DNA of 64,000 bases from Chryseobacterium candidae (GCF_004916905.1 NZ_SDLV01000016.1:100455-164454); one strand, 5' to 3'; counted from the first letter of the stretch, positions 17,566 through 27,060 are shown. Made by a program: numbers and translations. The notes: generated from the letters alone by a model not told the origin.

Positions 17566-19110
17566 TTATTTGGTATTAAATATTTCTCCAAATTCAAACT
17601 CTTTTATATTTGAAATTGCTTGTCTTGGATTAATCGTTTCCATTGACCGATTTATCTTACCTCTCTGCTTTTCTCCTGCTCCCAAGAATTTGCTGACAGA
17701 TTTCCAATTATTACCGTCTTTTATTTGCATTAAAAATGCAGATTGGCACATTTCAGAAAAATCAAATGTTGGTTGATTAAATTCTTCAATGCCTTGTGAA
17801 ACAAGCATTACAGCTACTCCCTGTGAACGGACTTCACGCAATAATTTTTCTAAAATTTCTTGTGATTTCTTTTCCTTGAATACATTATGTGCCTCATCAA
17901 TGAGTAATACATACCGAAGACCGCTATAATTGTCCTCAATAGGCACTTTATCCATATTCATAAAAGTATTATACAGGTAGTAAATTACTAAGAATGTAGC
18001 TGTAAAACGTACTTCTTTGCTTAAATCTCCTGAAAGACTTAAATAGTAATTGTCATTGATGAAATCTCCTAATTTTTTGTTATCAAACAATTCAATTTCA
18101 GTTAAACCAATCAAGATCTGGGTAAGTGATGTTGGTTTATCTCCTGCAATCTCATAAACATTCTCCAAAACATCTGATAATGTTGGATAACTACCGTCTT
18201 TTTTATCTTCAAATGCTTTTCTTGTGGCATCTTTTAAATGCTGTTTTTGAACATTTCCTAAATTAGCATATTTAACAATTATATCTACAAAGCGACCTAT
18301 TCCAACAATTTTATCTCTTTCATTCACATTATTAATGAATGATAATGGATTAACTGGAAATGAGTCCGTAGGTGTGTCAATTAATTTAGCATTGGTATTG
18401 TTGAAAAAATCTTTAAAATCTTTATTTGACTTATCACTTTCAGTCATTCCCTTAAAATCTAAATAGAGATAATTAACCTGACCTTTTGACTCTGTTATAA
18501 TTCTTTCTAAAAATTTTCTTGCAAAATAAGATTTACCAGCTCCTGATTGTCCTGCAATGGCAATATGACAATTTCCATACATTGATGTATTGTTTGGGGT
18601 AAAGTAAATATCTTTCCCTTTGTATTCTCCAATTAAAACTTTAATCGGTGCTAAATAACTTTCTTTTTCTTTTAAAGAATTATTTTTGTTTTTGACAAAA
18701 TCGAAATTGGTTTCGTTCTCGTTAATGGCATCAATTCCGATTTCTATATGATCTAATAAAAACTCAATTCCTGATACATTTTTGTTTTCATCAAAATACA
18801 GATTAATCATTTCTAAACCATTGTCAATATGCCATTTCAGATATTTTCTTACATCTGTATCATCTTTATGAATTTGATATTTTTGACAAATAAGCGAAAC
18901 ATAATAATCCTTATAACTTCCAAATAAAGTATTGTCTTTGTATTCTTTTTGTTTATCCGCTGAGCTATAAAGGCTTTCCGAGTTGTAGATAGCACCTTTA
19001 GCCAATGAATACGCCAATGAAATTCGAGCAATGTGGTTTTCTTCTCCCAAACCCATTTTATTGGTCAGCTTTTTTACAAGCTCTGATGATGTTTTTATAT
19101 TAAATTGCAT
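17566..19110 (-). CDS. dndE: DndE domain fused to a HerA/FtsK-like ATPase
   Basis: From the ATG at 19110 the protein has 514 residues. Residues 1-110 look like DndE (FNIKTSSELVKKLTNKMGLG, ARISLAYSLAKG). The remainder is a P-loop motor: Walker A GQSGAGKS at 187-194, Walker B YVLLIDEAH near 395, and an arginine/glutamine motif region (LLREVRSQGVAVMLVSQG). Stand-alone DndE is only about 110-130 residues, so this is a fusion. It would pair nick binding in the modification complex with DNA translocation. It overlaps the dndD fragment by 11 bp. Confidence 0.8.
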   Translation of the reverse strand: MQFNIKTSSELVKKLTNKMGLGEENHIARISLAYSLAKGAIYNSESLYSSADKQKEYKDNTLFGSYKDYYVSLICQKYQIHKDDTDVRKYLKWHIDNGLEMINLYFDENKNVSGIEFLLDHIEIGIDAINENETNFDFVKNKNNSLKEKESYLAPIKVLIGEYKGKDIYFTPNNTSMYGNCHIAIAGQSGAGKSYFARKFLERIITESKGQVNYLYLDFKGMTESDKSNKDFKDFFNNTNAKLIDTPTDSFPVNPLSFINNVNERDKIVGIGRFVDIIVKYANLGNVQKQHLKDATRKAFEDKKDGSYPTLSDVLENVYEIAGDKPTSLTQILIGLTEIELFDNKKLGDFINDNYYLSLSGDLSKEVRFTATFLVIYYLYNTFMNMDKVPIEDNYSGLRYVLLIDEAHNVFKEKKSQEILEKLLREVRSQGVAVMLVSQGIEEFNQPTFDFSEMCQSAFLMQIKDGNNWKSVSKFLGAGEKQRGKINRSMETINPRQAISNIKEFEFGEIFNTK

Positions 19111-19606
19111 CTTGATAATTCTTTTCAAATATTCTAAACAAATCTTCTTTATTTTCTACTTCTTCAAATGAAGATTGTTCGTTATCAACATTTTTAATCA
19201 AATAAGTCTTGCTGATATTTGGTAATAAAATAGTAAACTCATCTTCGCTCATTTCTTTTTTAAGTAATGGGAAAATAATAACTTGGTCTGAAACTTTCGG
19301 ATAGAAATGCTTAACAATACTGTTAGAGTGGTCAACATCGAATTTCTGCATTGGAGAATCTATAAATACAGGGAAACTGATATTTGACTCATCAACCAAA
19401 CCTTTGAGTAAGGCTGTTGCATACATCTGTTGTTCTCCTTTGGATAGAGAATCTTTGTTAATAATATTACCTCTCGCATCAATTAAATGAATATCAATGT
19501 CTTCTCCAATAATCTCAACATTTACATCATTAATAAATGATTTTTTATGAAGTAATGTATTAAGTCCTTCCTTTATTCGTTCAGAAAGGGATTTAGATTT
19601 TTTTAT
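19100..19606 (-). pseudogene. dndD: 3' fragment of dndD (SMC-like ATPase)
   Basis: The frame is open from the TAG at 19631 to 19100 but has no start codon at a sensible place. It encodes only the C-terminal head lobe of DndD: the ABC signature SLSKGEQQMYATALLKGL followed by FPVFIDSPMQKFDVDHS (Walker B and D-loop) and the H-loop region. The N-terminal Walker A lobe and the long coiled coil, several hundred residues in DndD, are absent. Upstream there is a GC-rich element and then the HNH gene. Without DndD the modification complex should be inactive. Confidence 0.8.
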
Positions 19607-19694
19607 TGGGGCGTGTCCCTTCGGGTCGGGCTATCCGCTACAAGTCCTCGCTCGTTCCTCGCTGTGGGCTTTTCGCTTCTATCCCTCACGCAAA
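19606..19694. repeat. GC-rich structured element replacing the 5' part of dndD
   Basis: A segment of strikingly higher GC than its surroundings, from GGGGCGTGTCCCTTCGGGTC to CTTCTATCCCTCACG. It contains short inverted pairs (GGGCGTGTCCC, CGAGGACTTGTAGCGGATAGC on the minus strand). Similar GGATAGCCCGACCCGAAGGG sequences recur in Flavobacteriia intergenic regions, from memory. It begins exactly where the dndD homology stops, so it marks the deletion or insertion joint. Confidence 0.6.
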
Positions 19695-19705
19695 TGTGAA
19701 GTAGT

Positions 19706-20668
19706 TTAGAAATTAAATCTTTTTCGATGTTGATAAAGATTTTTTAAAGCAGGATGAAAATTAGAATTTTCTGGAAGTGTTATTTTATTTCCTGCAAATT
19801 GAGAGATATTGTAAATCGAAGTTTTTTCTACGAAATTTTTATTGACAATTACTTTATAATCATCAGAAATAGAAATCAAGCCTCTATCAAATGCTCTGTG
19901 AAGATTTGGACAAAGTGCAATTCCGTTTGTTAATGTGTCATCATAACCTTCTGAAAACGGAACAATGTGACAAGCATCAACCATTGAAACATTGGTTATT
20001 GCATCAATTCTTAAACCTGTTATTGCACAAGTATTTTTATAAATTTTAGGAATTTCTCTTTTGAATAATCCACCTCGAATAAAAACTTCCTCTTGAAAAG
20101 CATTTTCATCAACTTGGTCTTTTAATTCAATTATTTTTCTTTTATATTCTTCCGAAGGTTCATTTAAAATAGAAATACTTGGTAAATCGTCATTTCCATT
20201 ATTGCCAAAATTAGATTTTGTCTCTGGAAAATATTTATCTAAAATGGAAATTTTTAAAATATCTCTGCTTTCAGGTTGAATAAGTAATTGTGCAAGTTCG
20301 TTATCAATAAAAGCAAATTTAATAGCAGTCGTTAGATTTCCTAAACTTCGCATTGAGCTTTTGCTTTCAATCCATTTTTCACACCCAACATTGGCAATCA
20401 ATTTCCAGAAAGGTTCGGAATTCATATGATAAAATGGCATTGCAAAAATCGGATGATGATTGGTTACTACCAATTTTGACCAATTTGATTTAAAAGAAGC
20501 AACTAATTCAGGTAAAATATTAATTTGATTATCCGTAAAAATTCCTTTTTGAAACAAACTGATAACACTTAACAATAAAATAGGTTTATGCGGAGCACCA
20601 CCATTTTTGGCATCTCGTTTTAAATGCGTAAAACAATGAACATAATATGGAAGTTTTTCTGAAAACAA
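19706..20668 (-). CDS. HNH endonuclease, candidate phosphorothioate-linked restriction enzyme
   Basis: A 320-residue protein that starts with TTG at 20668 (no ATG is available for more than 70 codons), 4 bp after dndC. The C-terminal domain is HNH: CAITG, VDACHIVPFSEGYDDTLTNG and IALCPNLHRAFDRGLISI. The N-terminal 200 residues (GGAPHKPILLLSVISLF) match the frequent N-terminal domain of bacterial HNH restriction proteins. It may recognise modified DNA, in the manner of ScoMcrA-type enzymes; this is inference from its place in the dnd cluster. Confidence 0.82.
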   Translation of the reverse strand: MFSEKLPYYVHCFTHLKRDAKNGGAPHKPILLLSVISLFQKGIFTDNQINILPELVASFKSNWSKLVVTNHHPIFAMPFYHMNSEPFWKLIANVGCEKWIESKSSMRSLGNLTTAIKFAFIDNELAQLLIQPESRDILKISILDKYFPETKSNFGNNGNDDLPSISILNEPSEEYKRKIIELKDQVDENAFQEEVFIRGGLFKREIPKIYKNTCAITGLRIDAITNVSMVDACHIVPFSEGYDDTLTNGIALCPNLHRAFDRGLISISDDYKVIVNKNFVEKTSIYNISQFAGNKITLPENSNFHPALKNLYQHRKRFNF

Positions 20669-20672
20669 TTTT

Positions 20673-22016
20673 TTAAGCTACATTGATATGTTGTTTATAA
20701 CGTTTTTCAATATCTTCAATCAATCCTCTTCGTTTCATCATAATGGTTTTAGACTTTTCTAATTTTAGTAAGTCCTGAATTAAAGTGAATTGTTTTTTAT
20801 CTTTTTCGCAAGCAGACAATAGAAGTTCTTCTTCTTTTTTAACCAGTTCATTGTGCTGTTTCATATCAAGATGTTTATTAAATACTTTATTATAAATATC
20901 GGAAACCGTGTATTGGAAATACAAATCACGATACCAAATAACTTGAATTGCAATCAATTCTTGTTTGTTAATTAATTCCACTTCATAACCCAAATCAATA
21001 ATCTGTTTTTGTGCTTCAAAAACTTTTTCCAGAATTTCAGCTCTATGTTTCAATTCCACAACGCCACCATGAGGAATTGCAGCTTCTACACCATTTCTTC
21101 TTAAATGAGAACGGTTTTCAGGTTTATTTCTCTCATCTTGAATCCAATTACGCAAATCTCGTAATGGAATTAGCCATTCTTGTCCGTTTTCAATTTGTGC
21201 AGAAATAGATTTGTCTTGTTTTACAACAGTACAAGTCCAACACCCAAAACGGCTTTGTCCGCAAGATTTGTGCTCTTTGTCTGAAACCATTGTAGGACAC
21301 TCGTAATCATCTGCACTTGCATCCATATAAATATCAAATAATTCTTTGTTATTTGCACCCCAAGGCGATTGAAAAGTATTGATTATATACCAAATTTCTT
21401 CTAATTCCAATTCTTTGATAGGCGAATAAACAAAAACATTATTTTGAAGTGGATGTTTTGTTAATCGTTTTCCTCTAATCTCGTGTTTTTTTATTGATTT
21501 TGCTCTTGTAGCACTTTCACTTTTCCTTGTTCCAACAAGTATAATCGCTTCGTGGTGGTCATTATCCTCACTTTTAACTATATCTGTAACAAATTTAGCA
21601 GTTGGTTTTATTTTCAATCTTTCAGTACACCAACGAAAAGCATTGTTTGGCGCTGGATAGCCTTTACCAATGAGGTTTACAAAGAACGAATCTTCCAATC
21701 TTGGTATTGTTTTTTGTACAAATACAGGAAGTGAATGTTTTAATGATGCTTCTTTAATTTTCTCTAAAATCTTATTTACATAATTTGTAATTATTGGATT
21801 TTCCACCAATGTATCATTACAAACTACATGAATTTCTCGACTCAAAAAAGAATTACCTTTTTCGTTCTTTATTTTTAATAATGCTAACCAAGTTAGTGTT
21901 AGTAATACTGTTGAATCTTTACCACCACTAAAACCTATAATCCAAGGTCGATTACTGTCATCTATGGAGTATTGGTCAGCTATTTCTTCGATTATATAAT
22001 TTATTCTTTTGCTCAT
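20673..22016 (-). CDS. dndC: DNA phosphorothioation sulfurtransferase DndC
   Basis: A 447-residue PAPS-reductase-like protein with the PP-loop SGGKDST at residues 30-36, the substrate-side block NNAFRWCTERLKIKP and the Cys-rich cluster CPTMVSDKEHKSCGQSRFGC followed by WTC, which carries the iron-sulfur cluster of DndC. It transfers sulfur to the DNA backbone. It is the first gene of the leftward dnd cluster. No dndA is seen in the window; a host cysteine desulfurase would be needed. Confidence 0.92.
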   Translation of the reverse strand: MSKRINYIIEEIADQYSIDDSNRPWIIGFSGGKDSTVLLTLTWLALLKIKNEKGNSFLSREIHVVCNDTLVENPIITNYVNKILEKIKEASLKHSLPVFVQKTIPRLEDSFFVNLIGKGYPAPNNAFRWCTERLKIKPTAKFVTDIVKSEDNDHHEAIILVGTRKSESATRAKSIKKHEIRGKRLTKHPLQNNVFVYSPIKELELEEIWYIINTFQSPWGANNKELFDIYMDASADDYECPTMVSDKEHKSCGQSRFGCWTCTVVKQDKSISAQIENGQEWLIPLRDLRNWIQDERNKPENRSHLRRNGVEAAIPHGGVVELKHRAEILEKVFEAQKQIIDLGYEVELINKQELIAIQVIWYRDLYFQYTVSDIYNKVFNKHLDMKQHNELVKKEEELLLSACEKDKKQFTLIQDLLKLEKSKTIMMKRRGLIEDIEKRYKQHINVA

Positions 22017-22245
22017 TTTTTGATTTGCATTTCAAGATAAATTGAAATGACTTTTATGAATAGTTTTTAGAGGATTTTTACTAAACCCTAAACCGTCAAA
22101 TGTAGTGATTTTTAAATTTATAAAAATGTACTGAAAAAAATAAAACAACTTGAATTGTGGAAAGGTAGTTTATATGCTGATTTCCAAACAAAAAGCAAGT
22201 ATATATAAATTAACTTGATAGAAAGGAAAAATCTGATCCAGAGAA

Positions 22246-22268
22246 AAAGCCCTCAAAATGAGAGCTTT
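22246..22268 (-). terminator. Hairpin terminator after the recombinase genes
   Basis: On the minus strand AAAGCTCTC, ATTTT, GAGGGCTTTTTC forms a 9-bp stem with one G-T pair or mismatch and a T-run. It lies 28 bp past the stop of the recombinase gene and so insulates the mobile element from dndC. Confidence 0.65.
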
Positions 22269-22295
22269 AAAATCTATCTATAAATAAAAGTGGTA

Positions 22296-23168
22296 TCATA
22301 ACACTGGAAAAAACCTATTTATCAATTCCCTTTGCTGTTCACTATCAGCTTTAAAATATTTTTCGGTCGTACCTGGCCACTTGTGACCAGCTAGTTCCTG
22401 TACTTTTTCCAACGGAAGTTTTTTATCGTTCAGCCAATTGCAGATCACACTCATCCGAATCGTCTGCGGACAGAGTTTTTTATCAGGAAATAAGCCCTTT
22501 AAAGGTTCGATCATTGCCTGAACAGAATCCACACTCATTGGTTTTCCGAGCTTGGTAATGATGAGTTTGTCTGTATCTGAGCGAAGCAACTTCGGGCGTG
22601 CTTCATGAATATAGTTGGCAAATACCATCATTTGCTTGTTAAGCAGTTCGAGTGTTCTGCGGTTGAGATTAGCTGACGCTTTTACATAGACCGTTCCTTC
22701 GTCCAGATCAATATCCTTTACCCGAAGGTTGACGATTTCGTCACTCGCTAATCCCTGATAAATAAGCAGTGATAAAACCACTGCATTTCGGGAATCAATA
22801 TATTGGTAACGGTTTTCACGGTTCAGAAGCAGTTGCAGTTCCTCACTCGTAAATAAATCCTGCACCTGAATAGGCTGATTGTGCTTTACTTTGATGTTCA
22901 AGAGTTTGCAGGGATGGTCGGTTCTGTAACCTGTCATGACCAAATAATCGTAATATTTCTTAATTGCAGAGAGTATTACAACCCTGTAGTGCGGGTTGGA
23001 TTGCTGTTGGGCAATCTGTTCCATATAGGAAACAATATGACGGTAGCCATACCGCTTTGCTTTCGGATTCATTTTCAGAAAATGCTCGATGGCAAATAAA
23101 TACGTTTTGGCGGTCTGAGGAGCATATTGCTCCAATAAAAACTGTTCAAGTGTTTGCTTTTTCATCAT
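22296..23168 (-). CDS. Tyrosine recombinase-like protein with degenerate active site
   Basis: A 290-residue phage-integrase family protein. The N-terminal SAM-like domain and the C-terminal fold (LAGHKWPGTTEKYF with the nucleophile Tyr) are present. However the first catalytic Arg, normally in GLRxxEL, is replaced (QGLASDEIVNL), and the His of HxxR reads Gln (PQTIRMSV). It should therefore be unable to catalyse strand exchange alone. It is 4 bp downstream of an intact recombinase, so it probably acts as an architectural partner. TGA is its stop codon. Confidence 0.8.
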   Translation of the reverse strand: MMKKQTLEQFLLEQYAPQTAKTYLFAIEHFLKMNPKAKRYGYRHIVSYMEQIAQQQSNPHYRVVILSAIKKYYDYLVMTGYRTDHPCKLLNIKVKHNQPIQVQDLFTSEELQLLLNRENRYQYIDSRNAVVLSLLIYQGLASDEIVNLRVKDIDLDEGTVYVKASANLNRRTLELLNKQMMVFANYIHEARPKLLRSDTDKLIITKLGKPMSVDSVQAMIEPLKGLFPDKKLCPQTIRMSVICNWLNDKKLPLEKVQELAGHKWPGTTEKYFKADSEQQRELINRFFPVL

Positions 23169-23172
23169 TCTA

Positions 23173-24102
23173 TTATTTAAAAAGGGAGGTTATTTTATTT
23201 CGTTTCTTGTTTTTGATGGCATAGATATAGGCGGTATTGATTTCAGTATGTCCTAAAAACCGTCTTATAAATTCTATACCTGCGTGGTTTTCCGCCAAAT
23301 GGTTGGCGATGCTGTGGCGTAGACAGTGCAGGGTTATTTCCTTTTGTGCCAATTCATAACTGTTTGTCTGTTCAATCATTTTCTTAAGGGTATCATTCAG
23401 ATGCTCACCCCTCATACGACTTCCCCTCATATTCACAAAAAAAGCATCCTCAAAATGCTCACTGTTTATTGCCCGTTCATGTCTTTCGTTATGAATATAT
23501 TTCCTTACCGATTCGATGACGGTATCACTCATAGGAACGACCCGTCTCTTGCTTCCTTTACCTTCCCGAACGATCAGTTCTCCGGTGGATAATTGTATAT
23601 CCCGAACGTTCAGGCTTTCCAGTTCACTTCTTCTGAGTCCACAACCATAGGCAACCGAGAGTAAAGCACTCTCCAAGTCGTTTTCACAATACGCATAGAC
23701 CAGTTTGATTTCCTCCACGGTTAAGGTGTTCCGAATTTTGGAAGTTTCGCTTCCTCCGTAGCTTGGAATATAGAAACCATTGTCAATGCTTCTGTTCTCC
23801 AATAAATTTTGCATAAACAAACTCAAAGAATATAAACGGCTTTTGATGGTTTGTTCAGCAAGAGTTCCTTCTCTGCGTTTATTCGGACGTGTGATCAGGT
23901 ATTCATAATACAGAATCATTTCTGCACTCGTTACCTCTTTAATCTTCGTCACTCCGTTTTCTTCCATCCACATCAGAAATTCGGTAACGGCATTTTGGTG
24001 CATCTTACCGCCTCTGCCTAATTTGTAATTTCTTACGGTAATAAAACTGTCAAAATCTTTCAACAGCGTTTGGTAGCTTGGGGTCTGGATTTTCTTCTTC
24101 AT
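23173..24102 (-). CDS. Tyrosine recombinase/integrase (intact catalytic set)
   Basis: A 309-residue XerD-like enzyme with all signature residues: Arg in YGCGLRRSELESL, Lys region GKGSKRRVVPMS, HCLRHSIANHL, and GHTEINTAYIY with the nucleophilic Tyr. It is the probable integrase of the mobile element that runs leftward from 32.5 kb. The 195 bp before its start hold no gene. Confidence 0.88.
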   Translation of the reverse strand: MKKKIQTPSYQTLLKDFDSFITVRNYKLGRGGKMHQNAVTEFLMWMEENGVTKIKEVTSAEMILYYEYLITRPNKRREGTLAEQTIKSRLYSLSLFMQNLLENRSIDNGFYIPSYGGSETSKIRNTLTVEEIKLVYAYCENDLESALLSVAYGCGLRRSELESLNVRDIQLSTGELIVREGKGSKRRVVPMSDTVIESVRKYIHNERHERAINSEHFEDAFFVNMRGSRMRGEHLNDTLKKMIEQTNSYELAQKEITLHCLRHSIANHLAENHAGIEFIRRFLGHTEINTAYIYAIKNKKRNKITSLFK

Positions 24103-24297
24103 AGGTTATGTGGTTTTATGGTTGGTTTAATCGTTTTAATCGTTTTTACTTATTTTTTCAGGCGTTATTTTGGGTTCTCTGTGCTTGTTTGGTGGTTTTT
24201 AATCCGTCTTTTTTTGCTTATGTGGACTGTCTGAAACACCGAACACCAACGGCGTATTGCCCAATTTCAGGGGGGCTGTGGTGGTTTTTTTGTGGTT

Positions 24298-25971
24298 TCA
24301 TAACGCCTCCAATTGCTGGGTTAGTTCGCTTTTGATTTTGGTGCGGAGTTTCTCCATATCGTCCCAATGGGTGATCAGGTATTTGAAACCCCTGTTGACC
24401 GAGCCTTCCACTGCTTGGATATATTCCAGTTCCTGTAGCATCGTGAAATATTTAAAGTTGGTGGATTTGCTGATATTCATCTCCTGACGGATCTCCCTTG
24501 CCGTAAAACGGTGGGTTGTTCCTTTGGGTTGCTTTCTCACATAGCTTTTCATTTTCTCAAAGAACTGTCGGGTACTGCCGTCCAGTTCATCTACTTTAAT
24601 CATAATGGCACTAAAAAATATTTCAACGGCTTTCAGAATATCTTCTTTCGTGGCAATCAACCTTCCTTTGGAATCCGTTTTCCGTTGGTACTGATGCAGA
24701 ATCGTGATCTGTGAAACAAAATTCTGAAACTGGCTGTTGAGTCTTCGGAGCATTTTTGCTTCAAGAGGAAGCATAATCTTATCGGCATACGGATTGACCA
24801 CGATATAAGATTTTAAAACACGGATGCAGTTTCTGAGGAGTTCCTTTGCCTGTTGTTCTTTATCCGTATCAATAAGCCCTGCAATCTTTTGGTTTTGTTG
24901 CTTCACAATACGCAGGGTTTGTTCTAAACTTTCATCCACTCCGATGACCACTGAACGGGACATATTATCATAGTAGACTTCCGCTTTGGTGGTAGCCGTA
25001 AGGCTTGCGAAGTGGCAGTTCACCTGTTTTAGTTTTCCCCTGACGTTTCCGAACTGGTCTTTAGAAACCGTGGAGCTGGTCAAAAACTTTGCCGACTGCA
25101 TTTCCCTGAAAGCAAATTGTGCCTCTTCATCCAAGCCATCAAAGTCCTGTATTAAAATAAGTTTATTGGTCAGTTCCTTATCCTGATAATGGTACAAGGA
25201 TTTCTTTGTTATTCTTGTGGTGTTCATCACATCTTCCTGTGGCATACAGTGAGCGATGGAATTTAATAAATGGCTTTTACCTTCTCCTGATGTTCCTTGC
25301 ACGAGGGCGTGGAGCAAGTACGGCATTTTATATCCCGAAGCAATTACAAAGAGCATCATTCGGTTATCTTCCTCACCGATGATTCCACTTTGTTCCAATA
25401 GTGTGTCGATGTTTTTCAAAAGGTTGGGTTCGGATAAAAACTCCATCGCATTTTCAGATGCTTTTGGAGTGAGTTCCTTAGCAGAATACTGTTCGCTGAT
25501 GGGATTCACTTCCGCTTCAAATAATTCTTCTCGGTAGACTTCAAGTAAATCCGTCAAGCGAATTAAGTCCGCTTCGAGCGTATTGTAATCCAAGTTCTGC
25601 TTTTCCGATAGTTCCTTACATTGGAACTGCACGTGGGCAAATTCAAAAAGGTCTATTTTCAGACGGTGCTTTCGTTGGGTTATACGGTCGATGATTTGTA
25701 AGGACACTTTCATGTTCTGCATCTCCATCGACAGTTTTCCGATAACGAGATACGTGCCTGCTTTGCCTTCAAAGCTGAGTTTGTAGTCATTGATCATTTT
25801 TAATCCCTCCAAAGGTTTTTCAGAAGGGGCATCGCTTTTTAGAAATTCCGATATTCCTTCCGTACCGTACTTGAGCCACATCTCATTGAGGCTGTCTCCA
25901 TCGGGAAGCTGTAGTTCCCTGATGGGAATATTGGGTTTTATCTGTTGTACCAGTTGCTGTATGGTTTCCAT
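24298..25971 (-). CDS. Mobile-element ATPase (helicase/primase partner)
   Basis: A 557-residue protein with Walker A GTSGEGKS at 226-233 and the Walker B-like segment LILIQDFDGLDE; an Arg finger candidate lies in TKAEVYYDNMSRSVVIGVDE. The C-terminus has a winged-helix appearance (FTAREIRQEMNISKSTNFKY). Proteins of this type accompany a small toprim primase in mobilisable elements of Bacteroidota, which fits the next gene. It probably unwinds or loads onto element DNA during replication. Stop codon TGA. Confidence 0.7.
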   Translation of the reverse strand: METIQQLVQQIKPNIPIRELQLPDGDSLNEMWLKYGTEGISEFLKSDAPSEKPLEGLKMINDYKLSFEGKAGTYLVIGKLSMEMQNMKVSLQIIDRITQRKHRLKIDLFEFAHVQFQCKELSEKQNLDYNTLEADLIRLTDLLEVYREELFEAEVNPISEQYSAKELTPKASENAMEFLSEPNLLKNIDTLLEQSGIIGEEDNRMMLFVIASGYKMPYLLHALVQGTSGEGKSHLLNSIAHCMPQEDVMNTTRITKKSLYHYQDKELTNKLILIQDFDGLDEEAQFAFREMQSAKFLTSSTVSKDQFGNVRGKLKQVNCHFASLTATTKAEVYYDNMSRSVVIGVDESLEQTLRIVKQQNQKIAGLIDTDKEQQAKELLRNCIRVLKSYIVVNPYADKIMLPLEAKMLRRLNSQFQNFVSQITILHQYQRKTDSKGRLIATKEDILKAVEIFFSAIMIKVDELDGSTRQFFEKMKSYVRKQPKGTTHRFTAREIRQEMNISKSTNFKYFTMLQELEYIQAVEGSVNRGFKYLITHWDDMEKLRTKIKSELTQQLEAL

Positions 25972-25994
25972 TGTTTGTATGGTTTGTATTGTTG

Positions 25995-26603
25995 CTATCT
26001 TTTTATCACAATAATTTCTTCTAAATGTTCTAAACTTTCAATCGCCTCTCTATGTTGGGGAAGCATTTTTCCGTTGTGCAGAGCCAAAACCGCTTCCTTA
26101 TTTTCGAGTGCCTTGCTTTGCAGAAGGCTTGCCCCGTCCAATATCGTAGGAACGATGAACAGTTTTTTCGTGCTGGGATGCGGATAGCAGGGATACACGC
26201 CACAGTCATTGAGGTAGTCTTCCTGTGGGATTGCCATTTTAAAGCGGATAGCAAAAAAATTAACGATCACATTTTGCTCATTGAAAAGCGGGAAAATAAT
26301 TCCTTTGCGTCCGAATACGGTATAAGCAGTCATATTTTCTTCCCGAACGTTGGCATCGCTTTTGGTCAGAAGTCCCAAATGTTCATAACGGTTTTTCAGT
26401 TCCTGTGGCTGTCGGTGGTGGAGCTGTCCCGAGTTGAAGCCGATGCGGAGTTCGTTATAATCCAATCCGATTTTTTCCAAGTACCTTTTGGGATCAACGG
26501 CTTTGGAACTCCGTATTCCCGTCTCAAAAGACTGGAATATTTCGGGTAGTCCTCTGAGTTCCCGCTGATGCGTATTTTTTTTGGATAATACAAGTGTTTC
26601 CAT
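25995..26603 (-). CDS. Primase-like (toprim-type) mobile-element protein
   Basis: A 202-residue protein transcribed before the ATPase, 23 bp apart. The segment GRKGIIFPLFNEQNVIVNFF resembles the catalytic core entry of DnaG-type primases (GRIIFPI...), and LFIVPTILDGASLLQSKALE followed by AVLALHNGKM resembles the toprim fold (the usual VEGxxDALS Glu is replaced by PTILDGAS). No zinc finger is present. With the ATPase it may form a split primase-helicase. Confidence 0.6.
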   Translation of the reverse strand: METLVLSKKNTHQRELRGLPEIFQSFETGIRSSKAVDPKRYLEKIGLDYNELRIGFNSGQLHHRQPQELKNRYEHLGLLTKSDANVREENMTAYTVFGRKGIIFPLFNEQNVIVNFFAIRFKMAIPQEDYLNDCGVYPCYPHPSTKKLFIVPTILDGASLLQSKALENKEAVLALHNGKMLPQHREAIESLEHLEEIIVIKR

Positions 26604-26727
26604 GTTATTTTTATGTTATTTATTAGGTTAATCGCCTCATAATCTGACACATGCAATGTTAAGCAAACCTTTCGACATAACCTCCAAGAAAGTCCCTGAA
26701 TGTGAGATATTTAAGCATATTTTTGGC

Positions 26728-27060
26728 TTAATTTTGAGTCAGGTGGAACAGGCGGTTTAACAGGGATACAATCCCTTTAATCAACCACGTAAATCCCCGA
26801 ATCAGAAACAAAAACAGAGCGATAACGAGCTTCAGGAGGTGTTCAAAAATAACCGGAACGGTACTTTTAATAAACACTACTATATAGTGTACGAGCTTTG
26901 CGATCATTTCAAAGACCATAATCAGGAGTTGTTCCAGTGCTTCTGCCAATGCTTTGGGTAAAACCCCAAGCGGTTTGAGCAGTTTACAGATGATCAGGTA
27001 GATCAAAATCAGTATTCCTGATAAGATTAGTAGATGGATGAGTTGTTCAGAAAGTTTCAT
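26728..27060 (-). CDS. Small multi-helix membrane protein
   Basis: A 110-residue, very hydrophobic protein with an N-terminal membrane segment (LIHLLILSGILILIYLIICK) and further amphipathic or membrane helices to the end. Placed between the coupling protein and the primase genes. Family unknown; a role at the transfer apparatus is possible. Confidence 0.6.
   Translation of the reverse strand: MKLSEQLIHLLILSGILILIYLIICKLLKPLGVLPKALAEALEQLLIMVFEMIAKLVHYIVVFIKSTVPVIFEHLLKLVIALFLFLIRGFTWLIKGIVSLLNRLFHLTQN

Noticed and set aside
24298..24300. TGA at the end of the element ATPase read as Gly
   Set aside because: The downstream frame is low-complexity and not protein-like, so this is a normal stop.
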